NCBI GenBank assembly: GCA_047518265.1
Contig: JAKZRG010000006.1
Coordinates: forward strand, 62,001-126,000
Length of the DNA: 64,000 bases
DNA from: Oceanospirillum sp047518265
GTDB lineage: Bacteria > Pseudomonadota > Gammaproteobacteria > Pseudomonadales > Halomonadaceae
Direction: 5' to 3'
The notes below the pieces were generated by a model. That model saw nothing but the letters and a program-made list of their open reading frames with translations, made no database searches and was not told the origin of the DNA. Both the position numbers and the translations under genes were made by a program. How positions within the stretch are numbered: position 1 is the first letter of the stretch; every line of letters begins with the position of its first letter. This document shows, piece after piece, positions 41,629 to 49,738 of this stretch.

Positions 41629-42456
41629 ATGTTTAAACAGCAATCTCTATCTATTGCCATGGCTAGTATTTTATTAACAACGGTTGCCTTGCCTGCATTG
41701 ATATCCACTGCTCATGCTACTGCGCTGCCCTCTGCTGAAACTGTGGTCAGTAATATTAATGCTGTGGATGAAGGTGAACACGTAGTACGCAAACTGCGTA
41801 TGGTGATGACCGACAAACGGGGCAAGGTGCGAGAGCGCCTGACCACCAGTTATCGCAAGTTTTTTGGTGATGAAAAGCGTTCTGTACTCTTCTATCAAAA
41901 GCCCAGTAACGTCAAAGGTACCGGTTTTTTAACCTTCGATTATAAAGACCCAAAAGTGGATGATGATCAGTGGTTGTATCTGCCTGCATTGCGTAAGGTA
42001 CGTCGTATATCCGCCTCGGACCGAGGAGACTATTTTCTGGGAACCGACATGACCTACGAGGATATGAAGCTGGAAGGCAAGCTGGAACCGGCGGATTACC
42101 ACTATAAGGTCTTGGGTCTGGAGCAACAAAATGGCCAGTCCCTGCTGAAAATGGAAGGGACTCCACACAGTAACGCGATTGCCCGTGAACTGGGTTATGG
42201 CCGGGTGGAGTTTCTGGTGAATCAGGACAACTGGGTGATTCAGTCTTCAGAATACTGGGGACCCAAAGGCAACTATCTGAAAAGCGTTATGATGTCCGAT
42301 ATCCGCCAAGTGAGTGGTATCTGGACCCGGCATAACATTGAGGCGGTGAACCATAAAACCGGTCATAAAACCCTATTTGAGTTTTCAGAGGTGGATTATC
42401 AAACCCGAGTGAAAGACAGCTTGTTCCGTAAAAACTCATTAACTCGGGGGCGTTAA
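41629..42456 (+). CDS. LolA-like outer-membrane lipoprotein-sorting family protein
   Basis: 275 aa with a clear signal peptide (about residues 1-31, cleavage near AHA). The mature part matches the LolA_like/outer membrane lipoprotein-sorting family paired with RND exporters: MVMTDKRGKVRERLTTSYRKFFGDEKRSVLFYQKPSNVKGTGFL, then DDDQWLYLPALRKVRRIS and FLGTDMTYEDM. It is expected to carry a lipid-like molecule across the periplasm. It starts 32 bp after the RND gene and ends one base before the barrel gene, so the three form an operon. AGGAG precedes the ATG. Confidence 0.88.
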   Translation: MFKQQSLSIAMASILLTTVALPALISTAHATALPSAETVVSNINAVDEGEHVVRKLRMVMTDKRGKVRERLTTSYRKFFGDEKRSVLFYQKPSNVKGTGFLTFDYKDPKVDDDQWLYLPALRKVRRISASDRGDYFLGTDMTYEDMKLEGKLEPADYHYKVLGLEQQNGQSLLKMEGTPHSNAIARELGYGRVEFLVNQDNWVIQSSEYWGPKGNYLKSVMMSDIRQVSGIWTRHNIEAVNHKTGHKTLFEFSEVDYQTRVKDSLFRKNSLTRGR

Positions 42457-42457
42457 G

Positions 42458-43942
42458 ATGTCAGAGCACATTTTAGTGAACGCCCGAATAGCAATGAAAC
42501 AAAAAGTATTAGCCGGTGTACTGTTGTGGCCTTTGGCCATAACTGTACTGGCCGCATCTGAAACGGTTTCCGACCAGTTGCAACAGCAACTGCTTAACCC
42601 GGTACAAGCGAGCCCTGCACAGGATTCTGATTATTCAGCTTTCACTTGGCCTGACGGTGAACTCAGTGGCACCTTTGAACAGGAATGGGCCTGGAGCCCC
42701 AAGCAGAAAAAGAATCCCGCAGAAAGCCAGAAGTTTGAGTCCCTGTTGGATCTGCAGTGGCAGCAGGATGCGGGCGAGGAAAGCCGTTTCACTCTACTGA
42801 CCCGGCTGCGTTATGACACCGAGAATCGGTTATCACGGCAAGACCTGGATGATGACAATTACAGTGGCATCAATGGGCCTTTTATACATCACTCTCACGG
42901 TGATATCAGTATTCGTGAGTTGTATCTGGATACGGAAACTGATGGAGTCATCTGGCGCTTGGGTAAACAGCAGGTGGTTTGGGGCGAGTCCGATGGTCTT
43001 AAGGTGCTGGATCAAGTCAATCCGCAGAGTTTTCGGGAATTTATTCTGGATGAGTTTGATGACTCCAGAATCCCACTCTGGATGGTGAATGCAGAAATAG
43101 ACGTGGGGGAAGAGGGACAGCTACAGCTGTTATGGATACCTGATACGACCTATCATCAGATGCCACAAATCGACAGTGCTTATGCTTTTAGCCAACCATC
43201 AAGAGTGCCTTCTGTTCCGGCAGGTATTCCTGTAACTGTTCCTGTGACTATAGCGCAGGCGGATAGCCCGAATCATGGGTTAAAAGACAGTGAACTGGGT
43301 CTGAAATATACAGCCTTTATTGATGGCTGGGATCTCAGCCTGAACTACCTGTACCACTACAATGATTTTGCCGTACTCTATCAAGATCAAGACAAAGGGC
43401 AAGATGTTGCGAGCAATGGCGTGACAATTACCCCGGAATATCAACGCTCTCATTTAGTGGGGGGCAGCCTGAGTAATGCTTTTGGTGATATGACTTTAAG
43501 AGCAGAGCTGGGCCTGAACAGCGACAGCTATTTTATTAGTCGTGATCTGTCAGCAGAAAGCAGAGGTATTGCTAATAGTGCTGAGCTGTCCTCGGTAATT
43601 GGTCTGGATTATCAAGGTTTGAGCGACATTATGCTCAGTATACAGTGGTTCCAAAGCAGTCTACTGGATTATCAGAGTGCGATTATTCGGGATCGAACAG
43701 AGCACACTCTGAGTTTCCTCTATGAACAAAACTTTGCTAATGAAACCTGGAAGTTTAAAACTCTATTGCTGCACAGTCTGAATGACGAGGATGGTCTACT
43801 TCGGCCTAAGCTCAGTTGGAATGTTGAAAGTGAGCTGGATGTATGGCTCGGTGCTGATGTTATTTATGGTAGTCAAAATGGTTTGTACGGCCAGTTCAGT
43901 GAGCAGGATCGCTTGCATATGGGGGTAGAATACGGCTTCTGA
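42458..43942 (+). CDS. Outer-membrane beta-barrel protein (DUF1302-like)
   Basis: 494 aa. A hydrophobic signal segment lies at about residues 13-33 (KQKVLAGVLLWPLAITVLAA), so translation may start at the ATG at 42494. The remainder alternates polar and hydrophobic residues as in a beta-barrel and ends in an aromatic residue (HMGVEYGF), as outer-membrane proteins do. The segment GKQQVVWGESDGLKVLDQVNPQSF resembles the DUF1302 motif. It would form the outer-membrane arm of the RND/LolA-like system. One base separates it from the preceding gene. Confidence 0.8.
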   Translation: MSEHILVNARIAMKQKVLAGVLLWPLAITVLAASETVSDQLQQQLLNPVQASPAQDSDYSAFTWPDGELSGTFEQEWAWSPKQKKNPAESQKFESLLDLQWQQDAGEESRFTLLTRLRYDTENRLSRQDLDDDNYSGINGPFIHHSHGDISIRELYLDTETDGVIWRLGKQQVVWGESDGLKVLDQVNPQSFREFILDEFDDSRIPLWMVNAEIDVGEEGQLQLLWIPDTTYHQMPQIDSAYAFSQPSRVPSVPAGIPVTVPVTIAQADSPNHGLKDSELGLKYTAFIDGWDLSLNYLYHYNDFAVLYQDQDKGQDVASNGVTITPEYQRSHLVGGSLSNAFGDMTLRAELGLNSDSYFISRDLSAESRGIANSAELSSVIGLDYQGLSDIMLSIQWFQSSLLDYQSAIIRDRTEHTLSFLYEQNFANETWKFKTLLLHSLNDEDGLLRPKLSWNVESELDVWLGADVIYGSQNGLYGQFSEQDRLHMGVEYGF

Positions 43943-44037
43943 TGTAATGTTCAGCTGAAAAATAAGCTCGGATAACCGGGCTTAGATCCTGACCTTGTGT
44001 TATTTTTTAAAGATACAGGCTGAATTGTGGGCAAGAA

Positions 44038-45504
44038 ATGGCGGATAAAAACGTTATCAGTTTTGATAGTGCCTACCGGCCAGCAAGCTTGCTCCTGCTA
44101 CTTAAACAAGGTACTGCTGCGCAAAAAGCGGGAGTATTATCAGCTTGGTGTATCAGCCTAATTGCCAGTATTGCACTGGGTCTGGCGACGGTTGTTTTTG
44201 ATTGGTCTGGCCTGCTTTTCAATTTTGGTGGTGTCGACGTCTATATCACGATTTATCTACCCATGATTATCTGCTTATTGTGGGTCCTACTATTTGGTTA
44301 TTGGTGGGGAGCTATTCCAGCTTACATTACGACCCTTACCTTAGCGCTTTATTCCGATATGCCTCTGGCGTGGGCTTTGTTATTTGCCTGTGCCAATCCG
44401 TTAGGTTTTGCTGTTTATGCGGTGGTTTATCGGGCAATTCCTATCCCTCTGGATTTTCGCAGTTCCAGCTCGGTGCTATTTTTTATCCTGATTGCTTTTT
44501 TTAGTTCGGTTTTGGCTTCAACGGGAGCTTTAATTTGGACCCATACCACGGCTTTAGATGCTTATCAGGTGTTTGCCATCTGGCAAGGTTGGTGGTTGGG
44601 CGGATTCCTACAAAAGGTTTTCTTAATTGGCCCCCTGCTTTTTTTACTATTACCCGTGATCATTCGCTGGCGTCGAGGGCTCTCCTGGATTGTGGCCCAC
44701 CCTCCGGTGCGTAAAGGTAATGCCATGACCTTTGGCGGTATTATTGTGGGTACGGTATTTCTCTTCCTGGTTTTTACCTTTAATTTGACCGAACAACTCT
44801 ATTTTTTAGCCGAAGAATCCCAGGATTATGAGGCTATGCGCAACGCCTTCTCCATCTCTTTACAGTCCGTTTATGCCGTGTATTGGATTATGGTGATTGC
44901 TTTTCTGGTGGTGGTGGTTCTGGGTTATCAGTTTTATTCCTATTGGATTACGACTCTGGAGCGATCAAAAAAAGCGGCCGAGCGGCAAGCGAGAACCGAT
45001 TATTTAACCGGCTTAAATAATCGCCGGGCATTTTATGAGTATGCGAAGGTTATTGATCAACAGGCCCGTCGCTATCAGCATAATTATTGTATTGCCATAC
45101 TGGATATTGATTACTTTAAAGCGGTGAATGATCAATGGGGTCATGATGTAGGGGATCAGGCCTTAAAAGCGATTGCAAAGCTAATCTCAGATTCTGTAAG
45201 AGAGGCAGATATCTCAGCCCGGTTTGGAGGGGAGGAGTTTATTGTGATGCTGCCGGAAACAAGCCTGATTGAAGGTGCCGAGTTTGCCGATAGGCTTAGA
45301 TTGAAAATAGCAAAAACGGCTATGGGGTGTCATGAAAAATCAATTCAACTAACGGTCAGTATAGGATTATCCGGCTTTTCTGGTCAGATTGATTCATTGG
45401 ATAGATTGATAAATCGAGCCGATACTGCTTTGTACCGAGCTAAAAATAGGGGGCGAAATGCAGTGGAAATCACTCAATTGGAAAGTAACAACTCAGAGAG
45501 TTAA
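44038..45504 (+). CDS. Membrane diguanylate cyclase (GGEEF)
   Basis: 488 aa. The N-terminal half has about eight hydrophobic helices (residues 28-310), a MASE1-like membrane sensor. The C-terminal GGDEF domain (about 330-480) has TDYLTGLNNRRAF, LDIDYFKAVNDQWGHDVGDQAL and the active-site loop ARFGGEEF. READ five residues before GGEEF is a complete RxxD inhibitory site. It should make c-di-GMP at the inner membrane with product inhibition. It stands alone; the hairpin at about 43963-43984 before it has no T-tract. Confidence 0.92.
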   Translation: MADKNVISFDSAYRPASLLLLLKQGTAAQKAGVLSAWCISLIASIALGLATVVFDWSGLLFNFGGVDVYITIYLPMIICLLWVLLFGYWWGAIPAYITTLTLALYSDMPLAWALLFACANPLGFAVYAVVYRAIPIPLDFRSSSSVLFFILIAFFSSVLASTGALIWTHTTALDAYQVFAIWQGWWLGGFLQKVFLIGPLLFLLLPVIIRWRRGLSWIVAHPPVRKGNAMTFGGIIVGTVFLFLVFTFNLTEQLYFLAEESQDYEAMRNAFSISLQSVYAVYWIMVIAFLVVVVLGYQFYSYWITTLERSKKAAERQARTDYLTGLNNRRAFYEYAKVIDQQARRYQHNYCIAILDIDYFKAVNDQWGHDVGDQALKAIAKLISDSVREADISARFGGEEFIVMLPETSLIEGAEFADRLRLKIAKTAMGCHEKSIQLTVSIGLSGFSGQIDSLDRLINRADTALYRAKNRGRNAVEITQLESNNSES

Positions 45505-45544
45505 CCACTGCGGATCTTCTATTTTCATGTATATCTTTGATGCT

Positions 45545-45985
45545 CTAAGACAACAGATACTGAGCTAGAAAAGCCTTTGTTTTCTCTTCTAGAGGACTTG
45601 ATCGTCGAGTGCTCTCATCCATCTGCACAATAACGGTTTCTGCTGTAGCCACACAGCGACCATCCTGAAATAGACTTTGATAAAGACTTAAAGAGCTATT
45701 ACCGACCTTAGTAACCCCCGTACCTATATCAATATTCCCAGGCCATCTAGCTTCTGCAACCAAGTTTAGATTGATATTAGCAATCACAAAAGAGGCGTTC
45801 TCTGCCGTCAGTGGATTTTGAGGATCATAAAGAAACTCAACACGACCAGTCTCAAGAAAAGTGGAAAAAACAGCATTATTAACATGTCCCTGACGATCTG
45901 TATCCGCATAACGTACTTTATCAAACGCCTGAAAAGGAAAATCTTCCAAGGTTAAATTTTGCTGTCCCAGAGTAAGAGTTTTCAT
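45545..45985 (-). CDS. Acyl-CoA thioesterase, 4HBT hotdog family
   Basis: 146 aa, YbgC/FcbC type: FDKVRYADTDRQGHVNNAVFSTFLETGRVEFLY carries the catalytic Asp of the YADTD motif; then VIANINLNLVAEARWPGNIDIGTGVTKVGNSSLSLYQSLF. I chose the ATG at 45985, with AGGGA about nine bases upstream; the frame continues to 46054. Cytosolic; substrate unknown. It is single on its strand between a diguanylate cyclase gene (+) and an EamA transporter gene (+). Confidence 0.88.
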   Translation of the reverse strand: MKTLTLGQQNLTLEDFPFQAFDKVRYADTDRQGHVNNAVFSTFLETGRVEFLYDPQNPLTAENASFVIANINLNLVAEARWPGNIDIGTGVTKVGNSSLSLYQSLFQDGRCVATAETVIVQMDESTRRSSPLEEKTKAFLAQYLLS

Positions 45986-46234
45986 GCTTAGCATTCCCTT
46001 ATTTATTTTTTGATTAGAGGGTATTTTTAACCAAGCATATGCTAGGTAGAGCATTGAGTAAAAGCACTCAATATTATTTCCTGGGACTGCTTATCGATCA
46101 GAGAATCGACCAGAGTTGGATTTTATCCTATAGAGCCTTCGGCTTTTAAGCGTTAAAAATAATCTTTTCAGCACAATTATATCCTTCTTATGCTTTTACA
46201 CTGACCTCAGATTCAATGAGACAGAGGACTGGCT

Positions 46235-47182
46235 ATGACAATCTTAAAACGTACTTTAAACCTAACGTCCGGCAGCACTTTTTATGGTTCAGTTTATGGT
46301 ATTAGCGCTATTGTGCTTTGGGGTGTTTTGGCTCTATTGGGTAGTTTCACCCTTAATGTACCGGCCTTTCAGTTGTTATCCATCTGCTTTTTTATCTCTT
46401 CCGGTTTGATGTTTTTAAAACGGTTAATTTATAAACAACCGTTATTTACTCGACCTGAACTGAGCCGTACGGGTTGGCTGGTGGGCATATTCGCCTTATT
46501 TGGTTTCCACTTTTTTTACTTTATGGCTCTTAAACTAGCACCAGCCATGGAGGTTAGCCTGATTGTTTATCTTTGGCCCTTATTATTAACGGTCTTTGTG
46601 GCTAAAAGCGGTAGCCGTTTGATGGCCTTTCTGGGAGGGGGCATTAGTTTTATTGGAATTGTGGTGATTATTTCTTCGAAGGTCGACTCGGGTATAAATG
46701 GGGGAGCAAATCCACTTTTTAGCATGGAGATGATATTAGGGTACTTACTGGCCTTTGCCTGTGCATGTATCTGGTCTTTCTATTCTTGGTATCTATCAAA
46801 AACACCGGGCAAGGTTGAGGATATTGGTTGGTTATCATTGGTAGTGGCGGTTTTGTCTCTGTTTGCTCATCTATTGTTAGAACCAGTGCAATGGGATCTA
46901 TCCCTCAGTGAATGGCTGGGAGCTTTATTGCTAGGTCTAGGCCCTGTGGGAGGCGCATTTTATTTATGGGATGCAGGTATGAAAACGGGCAATCAATCTT
47001 TGTTGGCCTCCTTTAGTTTTTCTGCCCCCTTAATTACCGCAGTTTCCTTGGTGCTAGCAGGTATTAGCGCTTGGACAATGGATATTATGATTGCTCTGGT
47101 TTTGGTGATGTTGGGAGCGGGTCTTGCTAATAAGAAGCCTGATACATCATCAAATCATATAGAAGTTCATACGGATATATAG
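46235..47182 (+). CDS. EamA/DMT-family transporter
   Basis: 315 aa, ten hydrophobic helices arranged as two EamA repeats (VYGISAIVLWGVLALLGSF at the start of the first; GYLLAFACACIWSFYSWYL at the start of the second). A drug/metabolite transporter, probably an exporter of an amino acid or metabolite; subfamily not resolved. AGAGGA lies about eight bases before the ATG. Confidence 0.88.
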   Translation: MTILKRTLNLTSGSTFYGSVYGISAIVLWGVLALLGSFTLNVPAFQLLSICFFISSGLMFLKRLIYKQPLFTRPELSRTGWLVGIFALFGFHFFYFMALKLAPAMEVSLIVYLWPLLLTVFVAKSGSRLMAFLGGGISFIGIVVIISSKVDSGINGGANPLFSMEMILGYLLAFACACIWSFYSWYLSKTPGKVEDIGWLSLVVAVLSLFAHLLLEPVQWDLSLSEWLGALLLGLGPVGGAFYLWDAGMKTGNQSLLASFSFSAPLITAVSLVLAGISAWTMDIMIALVLVMLGAGLANKKPDTSSNHIEVHTDI

Positions 47183-47233
47183 AAGAGAAAAGCTCCCGAT
47201 TCTTTTTTGGGTTTCAAGTAACAACTGTAAGGG

Positions 47234-47365
47234 ATGGGGTGGCATTGGTTAATCAGTGCCTTACTATTGGCTTCTATTGTGATCGCTCTTGTGGCTACTC
47301 TATTGATTATTCGTAGTATCCATCGCCTCTTGCAGAAAATCACTGAACTTCTGACGCAGCAGTAG
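47234..47365 (+). CDS. 43-aa single-span membrane peptide
   Basis: A short open frame with ATG immediately after GTAAGG. It translates as a few polar residues (MGWHW), a strongly hydrophobic stretch of about 20 residues (LISALLLASIVIALVATLLI), then a basic/amphipathic tail (RSIHRLLQKITELLTQQ). Composition is that of real small membrane proteins rather than random translation. It lies 51 bp after the EamA gene on the same strand and may be co-transcribed. No family recognised; the ribosome site is close to the ATG, which weakens the call. Confidence 0.45.
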   Translation: MGWHWLISALLLASIVIALVATLLIIRSIHRLLQKITELLTQQ

Positions 47366-47482
47366 GCACAAAATACCGAGCAGTTTCAGGTATAGAGGAA
47401 AGTGTGTTTCCTCTACACCTGTTGGGTACGGGTTGAAGAACAAGTATGCCGCTAAGGGGACAAGAAACAGGGGGGAGAAGAG

Positions 47483-48019
47483 TTAGTTGCAATTGTTAAT
47501 CTGAAGTTCTTCTTCAACCAGCAATTTTTTGGAGGTGTTTATCTCAATAAATTGATAGGGCTGGGTTAACGCTGTGGTAACAAAGCAGCCGCTTCCAGGG
47601 TGGGAGTAAACAACGGTAGCTTTTGCATAACTATCAAATTCTTCGACTTGACTGACCTTAGTACTATAACCTCCATTGATTTGTACGCCCATATCGATTA
47701 GCAAAACTTGTGATGTTGAAAAATCAATATCTATCGGAGTATCTGTAGTTGCAGGGTAGCTGTGAAAATATTTCCCTAGTTCTTGCTCATAGTCTGATGT
47801 GTTATCAAATACCTTGATATTCCTGTAACGCCCCTCAACATAAGGATTGTAGCCGCTGTGGATGATGCTATAAGAGACCTCTGCTGGTTAGGCTTTTAGT
47901 TGATTGATTTCACTGTCAGAGCTTTCTTCAGCCTTAGACTCAGTATCTGAAGCTGATCCACAAGCCTGAAGAAGAAATGAAACACAGAGGGTAGCAAGCA
48001 GTTTGGTTGATATTTTCAA
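47483..48019 (-). pseudogene. Lipoprotein with PrcB-like domain, interrupted by one stop codon
   Basis: A TTG start at 48019 with AAGGA nine bases upstream begins a lipoprotein signal peptide (KISTKLLATLCVSFLLQAC, Cys20 lipobox) and an acidic linker. Codon 44 is TAA (47890-47888). The same frame then continues without a gap for 135 codons (PAEVSYSIIHSGYNP ... GVQINGGYSTKVSQVEEF ... CFVTTALTQPYQFIEI) to a stop at 47483. The C-terminal part resembles the PrcB_C domain (GGYS, C..T.ALTQPY). A single nonsense change thus splits one gene of 178 codons. Readthrough or a sequencing error are alternatives. Confidence 0.8.
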
Positions 48020-48185
48020 TAGTCTACATCCTTATAAGTGATTGATTCCAATAGAATAAGATAGATTGTCACATAAAACAGATTTATGGTTTGTTACGAA
48101 ATTGTAGGAGAGATAGTGTCATGTATCGAATCACTGGCTAGGGGCGTATTAGCTCTTTTTTAATTACGAAATATTTCTTTTAGGT

Positions 48186-48254
48186 TTCATTAATATTTCC
48201 AAAAAGCTTCATCAATGTTTCATTTGTAATATTTCCGTCATAAAGCTACCTGAT
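48186..48254 (+). promoter_or_regulatory. Possible PhoB-binding region
   Basis: CCGTCATAAAGCTACCTGA (48235-48253) matches the first half of the Pho-box consensus (CTGTCATAAAGCTGTCA) well and the second half poorly. TTCAT occurs at 48186, 48208 and 48219, spaced 22 and 11 bp, the periodicity of PhoB sites. It lies upstream of a phosphate-type transporter. Weak evidence. Confidence 0.35.
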
Positions 48255-48294
48255 AATGCCCTCAATCAAAATTCTTAGCTCGGATGTCAAAATA

Positions 48295-48351
48295 CCTAAA
48301 CAAACGTTCTCAGCCCTCTAGCTGACGAATATCGAAATATTGTTGTTTAGG
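48295..48351. repeat. Inverted-repeat element, CCTAAACAA family
   Basis: CCTAAACAA (48295-48303) and TTGTTTAGG (48343-48351) flank a 39-bp centre containing GAATATCGAAATATT. Shorter than the copy at 37209-37296. Confidence 0.6.
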
Positions 48352-48398
48352 TCTATAGCATCCGCTTCCAAATATCAGGTTTGTGTCAGGAATTATCT

Positions 48399-49529
48399 AT
48401 GAACACAGCAACATCGACTACACAACAAAACGTCATCCGCTGGGTGGGTATTACCTCGCTTATTTATCTGCTGCTGGTTGCCGTTGGCATGATCGGCACC
48501 GGTTTCAAATGGGCGACAGCGGGACACGCACAAGAACTGTTTGAATTTGCTTCTCATCCACTTGTGGGACTAATGATAGGCACGGTGGCAACGGCTCTAA
48601 TTCAATCTTCCAGTACTGTGACCTCTATTATTGTTGGCTTGGTTGCCGGTGGTTTGCCTGTTGAAATGGCGATCCCCATGATTATGGGTGCCAACATCGG
48701 CACGACCATCACCAATACCATTGTTAGCTTGGGTCACATTCGTAATCGTGATGAATTCCGTCGCGCCTTTGCTGCAGCCACGGTACATGATTTCTTTAAT
48801 CTAATGGCCGTGATCATCTTCCTGCCACTGGAACTGATGTTTGGCATGCTGGAAAAAATCAGTGCTTACTTAGCAGCTCTGCTAGTAGGTGGTGAGTCTC
48901 TGAGCATGAAGAGCATGAACTTCATCAAACCTCTGATTAAACCTGTAACCGGTGCCACTAAAGATCTGTTCTCCGCACTGCCAGAACCGACCAGTGGCAT
49001 TACCATGATTGCTCTGGGTATCGCCCTGATCATTTTCTCTGTTGCCTTTGTGGGTAAGTTACTGAAGAAGGCTCTGGTAGGACGTGCGAAAGACATGCTG
49101 CACGGTGCAATTGGCCGTGGCCCTATGACGGGTATTGCATCCGGTAGTATCGTAACCGTACTGGTTCAGTCTTCTTCCACCACCACCAGCCTGATGGTGC
49201 CTCTAGTGGGCACTGGTGTACTGAAGCTGAAAGATATCTACCCATTCACTCTAGGTGCAAACATCGGTACTTGTATTACAGCGTTGCTGGCCGCTACGGC
49301 AGTAGGTGGTGATATGGCAATCTTTGCCCTGCAAATCGCTCTGGTACACCTGAGCTACAACGTATTAGCGGTTGTTACTATTTTCAGTATCCCGTTCCTG
49401 CGTAACCTGCCACTGGTGCTGGCAGAGAAGTTGGCAGCCCTAGCCGCTGTAAAACGTCGTATCGCATTCGGTTATGTCTCTACCGTATTCTTCTTCCTGC
49501 CAGGCTCGTTGATTTTTGTCACCGCCTAA
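48399..49529 (+). CDS. Na/Pi cotransporter family protein (NptA-like)
   Basis: 376-aa inner-membrane protein with two inverted repeats, each with the family's QSSS signature: ATALIQSSSTVTSIIVGLVAGG and VTVLVQSSSTTTSLMVPLVGTG, each followed by a GANIGT motif (MGANIGTTITNTIVS; LGANIGTCITALLA). These make it a NaPi-II/NptA-type sodium-phosphate symporter family member. I chose the ATG at 48399, with AGGAA eight bases upstream; the ORF extends to 48381. It may transport Pi in or out. It ends in a strong terminator. Confidence 0.92.
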   Translation: MNTATSTTQQNVIRWVGITSLIYLLLVAVGMIGTGFKWATAGHAQELFEFASHPLVGLMIGTVATALIQSSSTVTSIIVGLVAGGLPVEMAIPMIMGANIGTTITNTIVSLGHIRNRDEFRRAFAAATVHDFFNLMAVIIFLPLELMFGMLEKISAYLAALLVGGESLSMKSMNFIKPLIKPVTGATKDLFSALPEPTSGITMIALGIALIIFSVAFVGKLLKKALVGRAKDMLHGAIGRGPMTGIASGSIVTVLVQSSSTTTSLMVPLVGTGVLKLKDIYPFTLGANIGTCITALLAATAVGGDMAIFALQIALVHLSYNVLAVVTIFSIPFLRNLPLVLAEKLAALAAVKRRIAFGYVSTVFFFLPGSLIFVTA

Positions 49530-49556
49530 GGCTTATCAGATACACCGCTAAAGATT

Positions 49557-49586
49557 AAAAAAGGCCGCTTTGATAGCGGCCTTTTT
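49557..49586 (+). terminator. Terminator after the Na/Pi cotransporter gene
   Basis: AAGGCCGCT / AGCGGCCTT stem with the loop TTGAT, preceded by an A-run and followed by TTTTTG. Confidence 0.88.
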
Positions 49587-49738
49587 GCATTTCAGATCAA
49601 TCATTCCCGTACAACACCTAACAACAGGTGAAGAATTTGAAGAGTTTTTAGCTGTAATGGATATATAGAAGCAGCTTTGTCCCCTAGCCTAGGTCGGCGT
49701 ATGATAGAGACTTAATCGTCATCACACTTTGGCATTCC

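Larger units (their letters stand above)
48020..48398. other. Promoter region of the Na/Pi cotransporter
   Basis: 379 bp with no gene. It contains the start region of the lipoprotein pseudogene (minus), direct repeats of TTTCATT(TG)TAATATTTCC (about 48185-48200 and 48218-48236), a partial Pho-box-like sequence and one CCTAAACAA-family element at 48295-48351. Confidence 0.6.
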
